Assembly: GCA_023435305.1 (NCBI GenBank)
Contig: JAEYRV010000045.1
Coordinates: forward strand, 119,742 to 183,741
Direction: 5' to 3'
DNA length: 64,000 nucleotides
Source of the DNA: Bacillota bacterium
GTDB taxonomy: Bacteria > Bacillota > Clostridia > Acetivibrionales > DTU013
Positions 1 through 9,128 of this stretch are shown here, piece by piece. How positions within the stretch are numbered: position 1 is the first letter of the stretch; every line of letters starts with the position of its first letter. Position numbers and translations under genes: made by a program. Below the pieces are notes generated by a model, which had not been told where the DNA came from, made no database searches, and saw only the letters and a program-made list of their open reading frames with translations.

Positions 1-2189
1 CCCCATTCCTCTGAAACCAATCCATGCTGTGTCAGCTCCTGCTTTACCCTGTCCGGATTGGCGCCCGGCTTGTCGATCTTGTTGATAGCCACGATGATCG
101 AAACATTTGCTGCCTTTGCATGGTTTATAGCCTCGATGGTCTGAGGCATAACACCGTCATCAGCGGCAACTACAAGTATGGCTACGTCCGTGACCTGGGC
201 TCCCCTTGCTCTCATGGCTGTAAATGCCTCATGGCCCGGTGTATCCAGGAATGTTATGTTCCTGCCGTTTATCTTGACTGTATATGCACCTATATGCTGC
301 GTAATGCCTCCGGCCTCACTGTCTATGACATGTGTGGACCTTATAGCATCGAGCAGGGATGTCTTACCATGGTCGACATGTCCCATGACTACGACAACCG
401 GCGGTCTTGTTACCAGCTTTTCGGGATCCTCCTGTTCATTATCATCAAACAGGATATCCTCTTCATTTATAACCACTGCTTTCTCAGTCTTGACACCGAA
501 TTCTTCCGATACTACAGTTGCTGTATCAAAATCGATCTCCTGGTTGAGTGTGGCCATTATTCCGTAAACCATGAGCTTTTTGATTACTTCTGTAGAGGTT
601 TTCTTCAGCGCTTCAGCCAGATCCTTTACAGTGATGCTTTCAGGTATGGTTATGGAAGTCAGCACAGCTCTCTTTGGTATGTGCCTGAGCTGTTCCTTTT
701 CTCTTCTCTGCCTGTTGAGCTTCTTCTTCTTTGCATCTGCATCGTCATAAAACTCATTGAGTATGAAGTCCTCGGAAAGCACCTCAGATACGCCCTTCTT
801 CTCATGCAGACCGATATTGGCCGGCTTGATACGCTTATTGGGTTTGTTCGGCTGTACCTTTGGAGCCTCTTTCCTCTGCTCCCTCTTTACGTCCTTATCG
901 ATATCCTTGCCAATAAATTCACGTCTTGTCTCATTTTTCTGTCCAAGATCTTCCTGAGAAACAGCAATGTCAGGCTTTGGTATATCAAGCTGCCTTCCCT
1001 GGGGTCTGTTGCCCTGGTATGGCGGTCTGTCGCCCTGAGGCCTGTTGCCCTGATACGGCGGCCTGTCACCCTGGGGCCTGTTGCCCTGGTACGGCGGCCT
1101 GTCTCCCTGGGGCCTGTTGCCCTGATATGGCGGTCTGTCGCCCTGCGGCCTGTTGCCCTGATATGGCGGTCTGTCACCCTGCGGTCTGTTGCTCTGATAC
1201 GGGGGCCTGTCGCCCTGCGGCCTGTTGCCCTGGTACTGCGGCCTGTCGCCCTGATACTGCGGCCTGTCGCCCTGGTATTGCGGCCTGTCGCCCTGCGGCC
1301 TTGCCGGCTGCGACTGATTTCTGTCCGTTTGAGGCTTATCTGTATTTTTAGCTATATCAGCCTGCTGATCCTCTTTTATGCCTTTTTCTTTATCTGCCTG
1401 AGTATCAGCAGCATCTGCTTTCGATGCAACGGGCACAGCAGTCTCCTGCACGGCCTTATCCTGTTTGATGTCGCCTGCAGTCCTGATCGTTTCATCCTGC
1501 ATTTTAGTCTTTACATCATTTGCTGTCACTTCATTCATATCAGTTTTCATATCCTTTGCAGGCTCGGTCTTTTTGATTTCAGCATACTCGGCCGCTGCTT
1601 CCTTCTTTGCCGGTTTGATATCTGTATTAGCTCCTGTCTGGCTCTTGTCAGCTTCAGCCGTACGAGGAGATGTCACCGCATTTGCGCCGGGAATGTTTCT
1701 TCCGGGTTCCTGCTTTTGAGGCGCATTAGTATTATTGACATAATCGGGCCTGCTCTTCCTGACAAATCCTGAGAGCAATCCGGAGTTGGCATCCGCAGAC
1801 CTTACAAAATCATTTCTCCTGTCGTTGTTTCTGCCGCCCTTGGAATCTCCCTTCTGGAAGCTGTTCCTTGCTGCATCCCTCTCATCATTCCTGCTGTTGA
1901 TCACAATTTCAGTTGTCCTGATAATTCTGGGGGCGCTTTTATTGTCTCTTTTGACCTCGGGCTTCGGCTGTACGGGCGCCGCAGGAGGAGCCTTCTTTTC
2001 GTCGGGCTCATCCTTTTTTCCGTCGTGCTTGATCACACCGATATGCTTGTAAAGAGCATCCAGCTCATTGTCTTCAAGAAGACTCATATGGTTTTTTACA
2101 TTGATATCGATCTCCCCAAGCTTCTCCATCAGCCTCTTGCTGGTCGTATTCAGTTCCTTTGCCAGTTCGTATACTCTAACCTTTTCCAA
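1..2189 (-). CDS. infB: Translation initiation factor IF-2 (N-terminal part; cut by window edge)
   Basis: GTPase that brings initiator fMet-tRNA to the 30S subunit. The gene runs off the left edge; about 729 codons are visible. The start is a TTG at 2189 preceded by GGGGGTG. It opens with an IF2_N domain (MEKVRVYELAKELN), followed by a very long Lys/Asp/Pro-rich linker with a repeat array (about residues 297-394). A second IF2_N-like segment follows, then the G domain: GHVDHGKTS near residue 602, the DTPGHEA switch and the NKIDKPGANPDR guanine motif. The visible part stops in the G domain at LVSEEWG. The arm before the G domain, about 600 residues, is long for this family. The gene follows the L7Ae-like gene with its ribosome site inside that gene's end, as in nusA-infB operons generally. 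Confidence 0.97.
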   Translation of the reverse strand, partial: MEKVRVYELAKELNTTSKRLMEKLGEIDINVKNHMSLLEDNELDALYKHIGVIKHDGKKDEPDEKKAPPAAPVQPKPEVKRDNKSAPRIIRTTEIVINSRNDERDAARNSFQKGDSKGGRNNDRRNDFVRSADANSGLLSGFVRKSRPDYVNNTNAPQKQEPGRNIPGANAVTSPRTAEADKSQTGANTDIKPAKKEAAAEYAEIKKTEPAKDMKTDMNEVTANDVKTKMQDETIRTAGDIKQDKAVQETAVPVASKADAADTQADKEKGIKEDQQADIAKNTDKPQTDRNQSQPARPQGDRPQYQGDRPQYQGDRPQYQGNRPQGDRPPYQSNRPQGDRPPYQGNRPQGDRPPYQGNRPQGDRPPYQGNRPQGDRPPYQGNRPQGDRPPYQGNRPQGRQLDIPKPDIAVSQEDLGQKNETRREFIGKDIDKDVKREQRKEAPKVQPNKPNKRIKPANIGLHEKKGVSEVLSEDFILNEFYDDADAKKKKLNRQRREKEQLRHIPKRAVLTSITIPESITVKDLAEALKKTSTEVIKKLMVYGIMATLNQEIDFDTATVVSEEFGVKTEKAVVINEEDILFDDNEQEDPEKLVTRPPVVVVMGHVDHGKTSLLDAIRSTHVIDSEAGGITQHIGAYTVKINGRNITFLDTPGHEAFTAMRARGAQVTDVAILVVAADDGVMPQTIEAINHAKAANVSIIVAINKIDKPGANPDRVKQELTQHGLVSEEW
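1010..1300 (-). repeat. 36-bp in-frame repeats in infB linker
   Basis: The coding strand carries six near-identical 36-bp units encoding GNRPQGDRPPYQ, followed upstream by three shorter units of the DRPQYQG type. Period and frame are kept, so the array is translated as a Pro/Gln/Arg-rich disordered stretch. It leaves long open frames on both strands, which explains several spurious ORFs here. Confidence 0.9.
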
Positions 2190-2191
2190 AT

Positions 2192-2518
2192 CTATACACC
2201 CCCATGTTCTATACCGCGATTATCGATCATTTCAACAAGATGCCCTGCAAAGTTCGTATCCTTTACTGCAATGACAGAGCGTACGCTTTTACCGGAGAAT
2301 TTACCGATCAGTTCCTTTTCGCCAAACACCCGATAACTGATATCTCTGTAACTGCACATGTCCCTGAATTTCTTCTTGGTATTGTCCGAGGCATCTTCAG
2401 ATACAATAACCAGGTATACCTTACCCGTCTTTAAAGCCCTCTCACAGGTCTCATCACCCGACAAGAGCTTTCCTGCCTTGGCTGCCAACCCCATAAAGGA
2501 GTATATCCTTTCAGCCAT
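2192..2518 (-). CDS. Ribosomal protein L7Ae-like protein (YlxQ family)
   Basis: Small RNA-binding protein of the L7Ae/L30e/S12e/Gadd45 fold, 108 residues from the chosen ATG at 2518. Family features are the opening MAERIYSFMGLAAKAGKLLSG, the central LVIVSEDASDNTKKK strand-turn region and a C-terminal SVIAVKDTNFA segment. Members bind kink-turn RNA. The start was chosen because GGAGGGAAAAG lies immediately upstream and the ATG overlaps the end of the preceding rnpM gene; an upstream ATG would run deep into rnpM. It sits between rnpM and infB, the conserved position of YlxQ. The precise RNA target is not evident from sequence. Confidence 0.9.
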   Translation of the reverse strand: MAERIYSFMGLAAKAGKLLSGDETCERALKTGKVYLVIVSEDASDNTKKKFRDMCSYRDISYRVFGEKELIGKFSGKSVRSVIAVKDTNFAGHLVEMIDNRGIEHGGV

Positions 2519-2792
2519 CTTTTCCCTCCAGTTGCAATTTAAGTGTATCATAAACGGCGTCATCGATGCGGGCTTCGAATGCTTTTTCGAGCTTTCTGCC
2601 CTTTCGGACCTTTTCCAGGCATTCGGCGCTGGGACATATATATGCGCCCCTTCCCGCCTTCTTGCCTGTGAAGTCTACACTGGTAACACCTTCCTTATCT
2701 CTTACGATCCTGATCAGTTCCTTTTTGGGCTTCATTTCATGGCACCCGAGGCACATACGCAAAGGTATCTTTTTTTGCTTCAAGCATGTCAC
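2511..2792 (-). CDS. rnpM: YlxR-family RNA-binding protein (RNase P modulator RnpM)
   Basis: A 93-residue member of the YlxR/DUF448 family. Diagnostic motifs are the MCLGCHEMKPKKELIRIV segment near the N terminus and GRGAYICPSAECL in the middle. The fold is compact with a conserved GRGAY nucleic-acid-binding loop. B. subtilis YlxR has been reported to bind RNase P RNA and modulate its activity, hence the name RnpM; that role is taken from the family. It lies between nusA (2 bp gap) and the L7Ae-like gene (8-bp overlap), which fits co-translation. Confidence 0.93.
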   Translation of the reverse strand: MTCLKQKKIPLRMCLGCHEMKPKKELIRIVRDKEGVTSVDFTGKKAGRGAYICPSAECLEKVRKGRKLEKAFEARIDDAVYDTLKLQLEGKDG

Positions 2793-2794
2793 CT

Positions 2795-4042
2795 CTATTC
2801 CTGATCTTCGTCCGGTCCCTCATACGAGGCTTCCGCTTCCACTTCCGCTTCTGTTTCAGTTCCTATTTCCTGCCCGAAACCTTCGTCCGCATCAGAGCCT
2901 TCGTCGTAGCCCTCATACTCCTGATCATACTCTTCCTCATATTCTTCTACATACTCATCTTCGGTATTATTATAGCTGCTCATGTTAAACATTTGCTGTT
3001 CTATGACAGCTCTGAGCTGCGACTCGCTCTTTATGTCGATCTTCCAGCCGGTCAGCCTTGCTGCAAGCCTTGCATTCTGACCTTCCTTGCCGATAGCCAG
3101 CGAAAGCTGGAAATCAGGCACTATGACTCTTGCGGTCCTGGCTTCCTCGTCGGCGTCGACACGAACAACCTTTGCAGGACTGAGGCTGCTGGAGATGTAT
3201 TCTTCGGGATCGCTGCTCCATCTTATTATATCGATTTTCTCGCCCCTGAGTTCATCCACTATGGCCTGGACCCTGGTACCCTTTTGTCCGACGCATGCTC
3301 CCACGGGATCCACATTGGAATCCTTGGAATAGACAGCTATCTTTGTTCTGGAACCTGCTTCTCTTGAAATGCTCTTTATTTCAACAGTTCCATCGTGTAT
3401 CTCCGGTACTTCCAGCTCAAAAAGCCTTTTGACAAGCCCGGGATGTGTCCTGGAGACGAGTATCTGAGGACCCTTTGTAGTCTTCTTGACTTCTACTATA
3501 TATGTTTTGATCCTGTCGTTGAACCTGTATTCTTCTCCTATAGTCTGTTCGGACGGTGACATTACTGCTTCTGTCTTACCCAGATCGATCACAATGTTTT
3601 TTCTTTCATTTCTTTGTATGATACCTGTGACAATGTCGCCTTCCTTATTGTAAAATTCATCAAAAATAATGCCGCGCTCTGCTTCGCGTATCCTCTGCAT
3701 TACGACCTGTTTTGCGGTCTGTGCGGCGATCCTGCCGAATTTCCGCGGAGTGACCTCTATCTCGGCGATGTCATCCTCAACATAGGAAGCATCAAGCTTC
3801 TGTGCCGCTTCCAGAGAGATATCTCCGTTTTCATCCTCCGGCCTCGATGTGACTCTCTTGAGTGCAAAGACCCTCACATCTCCGGATTCACGATCTATAT
3901 AGATCTTCACATTCTGTGTCGATCCAAAATTCCTCTTGTAAGCCGAAATAAGCGCTGCTTCGATTGCTTCTATCAGCACTTCCTTATTTATACCCTTTTC
4001 CTTTTCAAGTTGATCCAATGCCTGAATCAATTCCGCACTCAT
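2795..4042 (-). CDS. nusA: Transcription termination/antitermination factor NusA
   Basis: RNA-polymerase-associated elongation factor that modulates pausing, termination and antitermination. The 415-residue protein has the NusA N-terminal domain (MSAELIQALDQLEKEKGI), an S1 domain (GDIVTGIIQRNERKNIVIDLG), then KH domains containing VGACVGQKGTRVQAIVDEL and LAIGKEGQNARLAARLTGWK. It ends in a strongly acidic tail of about 60 residues rich in Glu, Asp and Tyr, with no Proteobacteria-type acidic repeat domains. The start is the ATG at 4042 after an AGGAGG-like site. Its order, rimP-nusA-rnpM-L7Ae-infB, is the classic nus operon. Confidence 0.98.
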   Translation of the reverse strand: MSAELIQALDQLEKEKGINKEVLIEAIEAALISAYKRNFGSTQNVKIYIDRESGDVRVFALKRVTSRPEDENGDISLEAAQKLDASYVEDDIAEIEVTPRKFGRIAAQTAKQVVMQRIREAERGIIFDEFYNKEGDIVTGIIQRNERKNIVIDLGKTEAVMSPSEQTIGEEYRFNDRIKTYIVEVKKTTKGPQILVSRTHPGLVKRLFELEVPEIHDGTVEIKSISREAGSRTKIAVYSKDSNVDPVGACVGQKGTRVQAIVDELRGEKIDIIRWSSDPEEYISSSLSPAKVVRVDADEEARTARVIVPDFQLSLAIGKEGQNARLAARLTGWKIDIKSESQLRAVIEQQMFNMSSYNNTEDEYVEEYEEEYDQEYEGYDEGSDADEGFGQEIGTETEAEVEAEASYEGPDEDQE

Positions 4043-4126
4043 TTTCCTACCTCCTGTAATACCCCGATATCCGGGAATTCATCATCAGTCCGGCTGCTCT
4101 GTGCTCCGGCCGTTTTTTATTTTTGT

Positions 4127-4588
4127 TCAGAACCGTATTATCCGTCTGACAAGGGCTGTTTCCTTCCGGTCAAAGCCCATGGTGACTCCTTCGTCGGTCT
4201 TTATTTCTACTATATCTCCCGTCAGGCCGAGCAACTCACCCTCATATACCTTCTTGCCGTTCAATGGCTGGTAAAGCTTTACTTCGACGAACTCCCCCTT
4301 GAAGCGTTCATAGTCACGCTCTTTTTTCAGCGGTCTTTCGCCGGGTGAAGAGACCTCCAGTATGTAGCTCTGCTTGATCGGATCCTTTTGATCCAGCATA
4401 TCGCTCAGTTTCTCGCTAGTAATCTGGCAATCATCTATCGTGATGCCGCCCTGTTTGTCGATATAGATCCTCAGGTACCAGTTGGCACCTTCCTTCAGAT
4501 ACTCCACATCCACAAGCTCATAAGACAGCTCTTCTATAATGGGTTGGGCCAGTTCTTCAACGATTTCTTCAACCTTTTTCTTTGCCAT
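4127..4588 (-). CDS. rimP: Ribosome maturation factor RimP
   Basis: Assembly factor for the 30S subunit, 153 residues from ATG 4588. The long open frame extends upstream to 4723, but that part crosses a hairpin and does not look like RimP; MAKKKVEEIVEELAQPIIEE is the normal family start and GGAG precedes it. Family motifs visible are ELVDVEYLKEGANWYLRIYID, the YILEVSSPGERPLKKERDYERF core and the C-terminal SH3-like domain ending GFDRKETALVRRIIRF. It is the first gene of the rimP-nusA-infB segment, downstream of the polC terminator. Confidence 0.95.
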   Translation of the reverse strand: MAKKKVEEIVEELAQPIIEELSYELVDVEYLKEGANWYLRIYIDKQGGITIDDCQITSEKLSDMLDQKDPIKQSYILEVSSPGERPLKKERDYERFKGEFVEVKLYQPLNGKKVYEGELLGLTGDIVEIKTDEGVTMGFDRKETALVRRIIRF

Positions 4589-4632
4589 TGCACATCTCCA
4601 TTCCTTTCGAGAGGACTTACGCCCCATATCTA

Positions 4633-4662
4633 AAGACAAAGAGTGGGTTCGGCCCACTCTTT
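4633..4662 (-). terminator. Rho-independent terminator after polC
   Basis: A 10-bp perfect stem (4638-4647 with 4653-4662), loop of five, followed on the minus strand by TTTGTCTTTAG. It lies between polC and rimP and could also act as a readthrough or attenuation point for the nus operon. Confidence 0.7.
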
Positions 4663-4760
4663 TCCAAAAAAACGATATGCTTAGTCCAAAAAGTATTATA
4701 GCACTATTATCCGCATTTATCAATCATTTATTTGTTATAATCAAAATTTCCACCTGTCTT

Positions 4761-7700
4761 CTAAAACAAACTCATCTGGCTGCTTTCGGGTATACCATTG
4801 AGGCAACCATTCTGCTGCAGTATCTCTATCACCGTCTTACTGACCTTTGCCCTGATCTTCAGATCCTCGATCGATATGAACTCGCCCTGCTTACGGGCTT
4901 CTATTATAGCTCTGGCCGCATTTGTGCCAAGTCCCGGGAGTGAATTCAGCGGAGGCCTGAGGCCGTTTCCATGGATCTTGAACTTAACTGCATCCGATTC
5001 ATAAAGATCCACCTTCAGGAAATCCATGCCTCTTGAATACATTTCATTTGTCACTTCCAGAATAGTCAGTATGTTCTTATCCTTGGCGGTCATATTATTG
5101 CCCATTTTTTCAAGCTCTGATATCCTCCTGCGAACACTGTCCCTGCCGTTTGCCATGGTAGCAGCATCAAACTCATCCGCGCGGACAGTAAAGTATGTCG
5201 CATAAAACGCCAGCGGATGATAGACCTTGAACCAGCCTATCCTCATGGCAGTCAGCACGTATGCCGCGGCATGGGCCTTGGGGAACATGTACTTGATCTT
5301 TTTACAGGATTCTATATACCATTCGGGCACGCCGTGGGCCTTCATTTCCTCCTCGTATTCGGGCTTCAGCCCCTTGCCCTTCCTGACGTCCTCCATAATT
5401 TTAAAGGAGCTCTTGGGCGGCAGTCCCTGATACATAAGATATACCATGATATTATCTCTGGTTCCGATGACCTCCGAGATAGTACACACATCATTCCTTA
5501 CAAGGTCCTGTGCATTGTTTAGCCATACGTCCGTTCCATGGGAAAGGCCGCTTATCTGCAGCAGGTCTGAAAAGGTTTTAGGCTTTGTATCCAGCAGCAT
5601 CTGCCTGACGAACTTAGTGCCGAACTCGGGCAGCGCAAAGGTACCGACCTCGCTGTTGATATCCTCCGGCTTCACTCCCAGCGGTTCGGTCGACAGGTAA
5701 AGCTGCATCACCTTCTCATCATTCACCGGCACATCATATATATCTATTCCGGTCAGATCACACAGCATTTTGATCATAGTCGGGTCGTCGTGACCCAGTA
5801 TATCAAGCTTTAAAATAGTATCGTGCAATGAATGGAAATCAAAGTGCGTAGTTATGATATCGGAATCAGTATCATCCGCCGGCCTTTGAATCGGTGAGAA
5901 ATCATGCACATCATTGTCGCTGGGTATAACTATTATTCCTCCCGGATGCTGGCCGGTAGTTCTCTTTATGCCTGTGCAGCCCTTCACCAGTCTGTTTATT
6001 TCCGCATTGGTCGCAACAATACCTTTCTCATCCAGATACTTCTTAACAAAGCCGTATGCTGTCTTGTCGGCAACGGAGGCAATGGTACCGGCCCTGAACA
6101 CATGGCCCTTTCCAAAAAGCACCTCGGTGTATTTATGGGCCTGGGCCTGATATTCTCCAGAGAAGTTCAGATCGATATCAGGCGCCTTGTCTCCGTCAAA
6201 GCCGAGGAAGGTCTCGAAGGGTATGTCATGCCCGTCGCCCTTCATAGGCTCACCGCATTCAGGGCAGTTCTTCGGCGGCAGATCATAGCCTGATCCGACA
6301 GAACCGTCCGTGATGAAATCCGAATGCTTGCACTTTTTGCAGATGTAGTGCGGCGGCAGCGGATTGACTTCGGTTATCCCCGTCATCGTAGCTGCAAAGG
6401 AAGAGCCCACCGAACCCCTCGAGCCTACTATATATCCGTCGTCATTGGATTTTTTTACAAGCTTTTGAGCTATGATATACATAACGGCAAAGCCGTTTTT
6501 GATGATTGAAGTAAGCTCCTTCTCAAGCCTCTTTGATACTATCTCCGGCAGCGGGTCACCATATACCTCATAGGCCCTCTCATATGCCAGCCTCTCTATC
6601 TCCTGCTCTGCCCCTTCTATTTTAGGCGGATATGTTCCCAAAGGTATGGGTATGATTTCGTCCACCATGTCAGCTACCAAATTGGTATTTGTGACCACGA
6701 CCTCAAAGGCCTTTTCATTTCCCAGATAAGTGAATTCACTCATCATTTCTTCTGTGGTCCTGAAGTAGAGGGGAGCCTGTCTGTCGGCATCCGAGTAACC
6801 CTGGCCGAACATGAGTATACGTCTGAACACCTCGTCCCGAGGCTCCATAAAGTGAACATCGCAGGTAGCTACTACGGGCTTTTTCAGCTTTTCTCCCAGC
6901 CTCACTATTTGCATGTTCAGTTCCTTGAGCTGTTCATGATTCTTCACCTTGCCGCTTGCCACCAGGAATTCATTATTTCCAAGGGGCTGAATCTCAAGAT
7001 AATCATAAAACGCCGCGATTTTTTCGATCTCGCTGCTGCTCTTTCCGTCCACAACAGCCCGGAACAGCTCTCCCGCCTCGCAGGCGCTTCCCAGAATGAG
7101 TCCGTCTCGGTATTTCAGCAGCAGGCTCTTGGGCACTCTTGGTTTTTTATAGAAATAGCTGAGATGTGACTCAGATATTATTTTATACAGATTCTTGAGG
7201 CCTGTGAGGTTTTTGACCAGTATGATCGCATGGAAGGATTCTGCCTTTCTGAAATCAAAATGGCCTGACAATACCCTGTCGATCTCCTCAACCGTACTGG
7301 CCCCCTTCTCCGCCACCAATTCAAGGCACCTGACAAAGATCTCTGCCGTTGCCTGAGCATCGTCTACCGCCCGGTGATGGTTGTCCAGCCTGATCCCCAG
7401 ATGCTTTGCCACAACATCCAGCTTGTGCTTGCTCAGTTGAGGGAACAGATAACGGCTGAGCTGCAGTGTGTCCAGTATGGTATTGTTAAACATCTTGTTG
7501 TTTTCCCGTGCATGATACTTTATGAACCCGGTATCGAAGGATGCATTGTGTGCAACCACCGGCATACCGCCTGCAAACTCTATGAAGCTGTCCAGCGCGG
7601 CGCTTGTGTCCGGTGCATCGGCAACCATTTCATCGGTGATTCCCGTCAGTTTCGTAATGAACTCGGGAATAGGCATGCCGGGATTTACGAAGGTGTTGAA

Positions 7701-9077
7701 TTTTTCGGTTATCTTGCCGTTTTCCACCTTAACGGCACCTATTTCGGTGATCTTGTCCTTTGCGGGATATAAACCGGTGGTCTCAATGTCGAAAACCACG
7801 AAACCGCCGTCAAGGGGCATGGTGCCGTCACTTCCGTTCATGCTCAGCACCACAGGAGCTTCATCATTGATCAGGTAGCATTCTACCCCGTAAATGATCT
7901 TTATCTTGTGCTTTTTCCCGGCGCTATAGGCTTCCGGGTATGACTGGACCACGCCATGATCAGTAATGGCGATAGCCTTGTGCCCCCACTTGGCAGCGCG
8001 CTCCACCAGAGCCGCCGCAGGCGTCATCGCATCCATGGCGCTCATCTGGGTATGCAGGTGCAGCTCGACTCTTTTGACCTCGGCATTATCGGTCTTGACT
8101 TCCTTTTCAAGCTGGATTATATCAGTAGCCATAATAGCCAGTTCCTTTGAATATTTGTCGAACTGGGCTTCGCCCCTGACCTTGAAACAGAGGCCGTCTT
8201 TTATTTGCTCCGCTCTCAGATCATAGTCATCCTTCTGAACAAATAACTTGATCGTCAGTGAGCTTGTATAGTCTGTTATGTCAAATGTACATATGAAACG
8301 ATTTCCCCGGATCTCCTTGAACGCGACATTTGAAACATCGCCGAGGATAGCGACCCTTCCGGAATCCTGAGTTACCTCGCTCATCTTCATAAGGCTGTCG
8401 CCGAAATTCTTTCCCATGATTATCTCAACGATACTGGAGTCACTGTTGTCCGTTTCCTTCTTTCTTTTACGTTTGGCCGAGCCGTTGGATTGTGCCTTCT
8501 CCTCGGCATCAAGTATATCATGTATCCGCGCTTCTTCATTTTCCTTGAATTCGTTGTACTTCTCCTTGAACTGCTCATCAAGACTGCGGTCGCAAAAAAC
8601 GACCCTGACCCTCTCGCCGAAGGAGCACTCCACAATTTCTTCAATAAGCTTGTCACAGCCCTGTGTTTTAAGAATGGCCCCGCCTTTTGTAGTGAGGATC
8701 ACATTTAAGACATCCCCCTCCAGCTGAAAGCTGCATCCGTTCAGGATGCCCTTGCTGAGGGCTATTCGTGAGTTGACCGTATATATGATGCTTTCTTCGT
8801 ATGCTTCGATAAATTCACTTAATGAATGTTCCGTTTCAAAGCTGAGGCTTATTTCAACATCCATGAAAAGTGTCTGTGTTAGAGCGGACTGTACCCTTTC
8901 CACAACTGGGGCGGGTATCAGTTTCTTTGCCCTGGCTTCTACGGCCAGTTTTCCTGTTTTCTGTAATGCTCTCAGGTTTGTTATCTTAACTTCGTTGAAA
9001 AGCTCCCGGATATCAGCATCGAGCTCCACCTCCGGAAACGTCTCAAAAAAGCTCTTATCTATCGCTGATTCTGACAT
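4761..9077 (-). CDS. polC: DNA polymerase III PolC-type, alpha subunit
   Basis: Gram-positive replicative DNA polymerase of 1438 residues, normal length for PolC. In order: an N-terminal domain; an OB fold (about 235-320); the PHP domain beginning VELHLHTQMSAMDAMTP near residue 335; and a DnaQ-type 3'-5' exonuclease inserted in the PHP domain, with FDIETTGLYP near 428. The polymerase core follows, including DKAPDIDLNFSGEYQ near 964 (catalytic Asp pair), then the thumb and helix-hairpin-helix C-terminal region ending QMSLF. A zinc-binding segment (CKKCKHSDF, CPECGEPM) sits before the polymerase motif, as in other PolC. It lies between ispG and rimP. Confidence 0.98.
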   Translation of the reverse strand: MSESAIDKSFFETFPEVELDADIRELFNEVKITNLRALQKTGKLAVEARAKKLIPAPVVERVQSALTQTLFMDVEISLSFETEHSLSEFIEAYEESIIYTVNSRIALSKGILNGCSFQLEGDVLNVILTTKGGAILKTQGCDKLIEEIVECSFGERVRVVFCDRSLDEQFKEKYNEFKENEEARIHDILDAEEKAQSNGSAKRKRKKETDNSDSSIVEIIMGKNFGDSLMKMSEVTQDSGRVAILGDVSNVAFKEIRGNRFICTFDITDYTSSLTIKLFVQKDDYDLRAEQIKDGLCFKVRGEAQFDKYSKELAIMATDIIQLEKEVKTDNAEVKRVELHLHTQMSAMDAMTPAAALVERAAKWGHKAIAITDHGVVQSYPEAYSAGKKHKIKIIYGVECYLINDEAPVVLSMNGSDGTMPLDGGFVVFDIETTGLYPAKDKITEIGAVKVENGKITEKFNTFVNPGMPIPEFITKLTGITDEMVADAPDTSAALDSFIEFAGGMPVVAHNASFDTGFIKYHARENNKMFNNTILDTLQLSRYLFPQLSKHKLDVVAKHLGIRLDNHHRAVDDAQATAEIFVRCLELVAEKGASTVEEIDRVLSGHFDFRKAESFHAIILVKNLTGLKNLYKIISESHLSYFYKKPRVPKSLLLKYRDGLILGSACEAGELFRAVVDGKSSSEIEKIAAFYDYLEIQPLGNNEFLVASGKVKNHEQLKELNMQIVRLGEKLKKPVVATCDVHFMEPRDEVFRRILMFGQGYSDADRQAPLYFRTTEEMMSEFTYLGNEKAFEVVVTNTNLVADMVDEIIPIPLGTYPPKIEGAEQEIERLAYERAYEVYGDPLPEIVSKRLEKELTSIIKNGFAVMYIIAQKLVKKSNDDGYIVGSRGSVGSSFAATMTGITEVNPLPPHYICKKCKHSDFITDGSVGSGYDLPPKNCPECGEPMKGDGHDIPFETFLGFDGDKAPDIDLNFSGEYQAQAHKYTEVLFGKGHVFRAGTIASVADKTAYGFVKKYLDEKGIVATNAEINRLVKGCTGIKRTTGQHPGGIIVIPSDNDVHDFSPIQRPADDTDSDIITTHFDFHSLHDTILKLDILGHDDPTMIKMLCDLTGIDIYDVPVNDEKVMQLYLSTEPLGVKPEDINSEVGTFALPEFGTKFVRQMLLDTKPKTFSDLLQISGLSHGTDVWLNNAQDLVRNDVCTISEVIGTRDNIMVYLMYQGLPPKSSFKIMEDVRKGKGLKPEYEEEMKAHGVPEWYIESCKKIKYMFPKAHAAAYVLTAMRIGWFKVYHPLAFYATYFTVRADEFDAATMANGRDSVRRRISELEKMGNNMTAKDKNILTILEVTNEMYSRGMDFLKVDLYESDAVKFKIHGNGLRPPLNSLPGLGTNAARAIIEARKQGEFISIEDLKIRAKVSKTVIEILQQNGCLNGIPESSQMSLF

Positions 9078-9128
9078 ACTGATTTGATCCCCTTTTGTAT
9101 ATTATCTCTGTTTTATCATCTATCAAAA

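Noticed and set aside
24..1772. 582-codon open frame on the plus strand
   Set aside because: It is antisense to infB and is kept open by the infB repeats and GC-biased codons; the translation is a low-complexity Leu/Cys/Val string with no family likeness.
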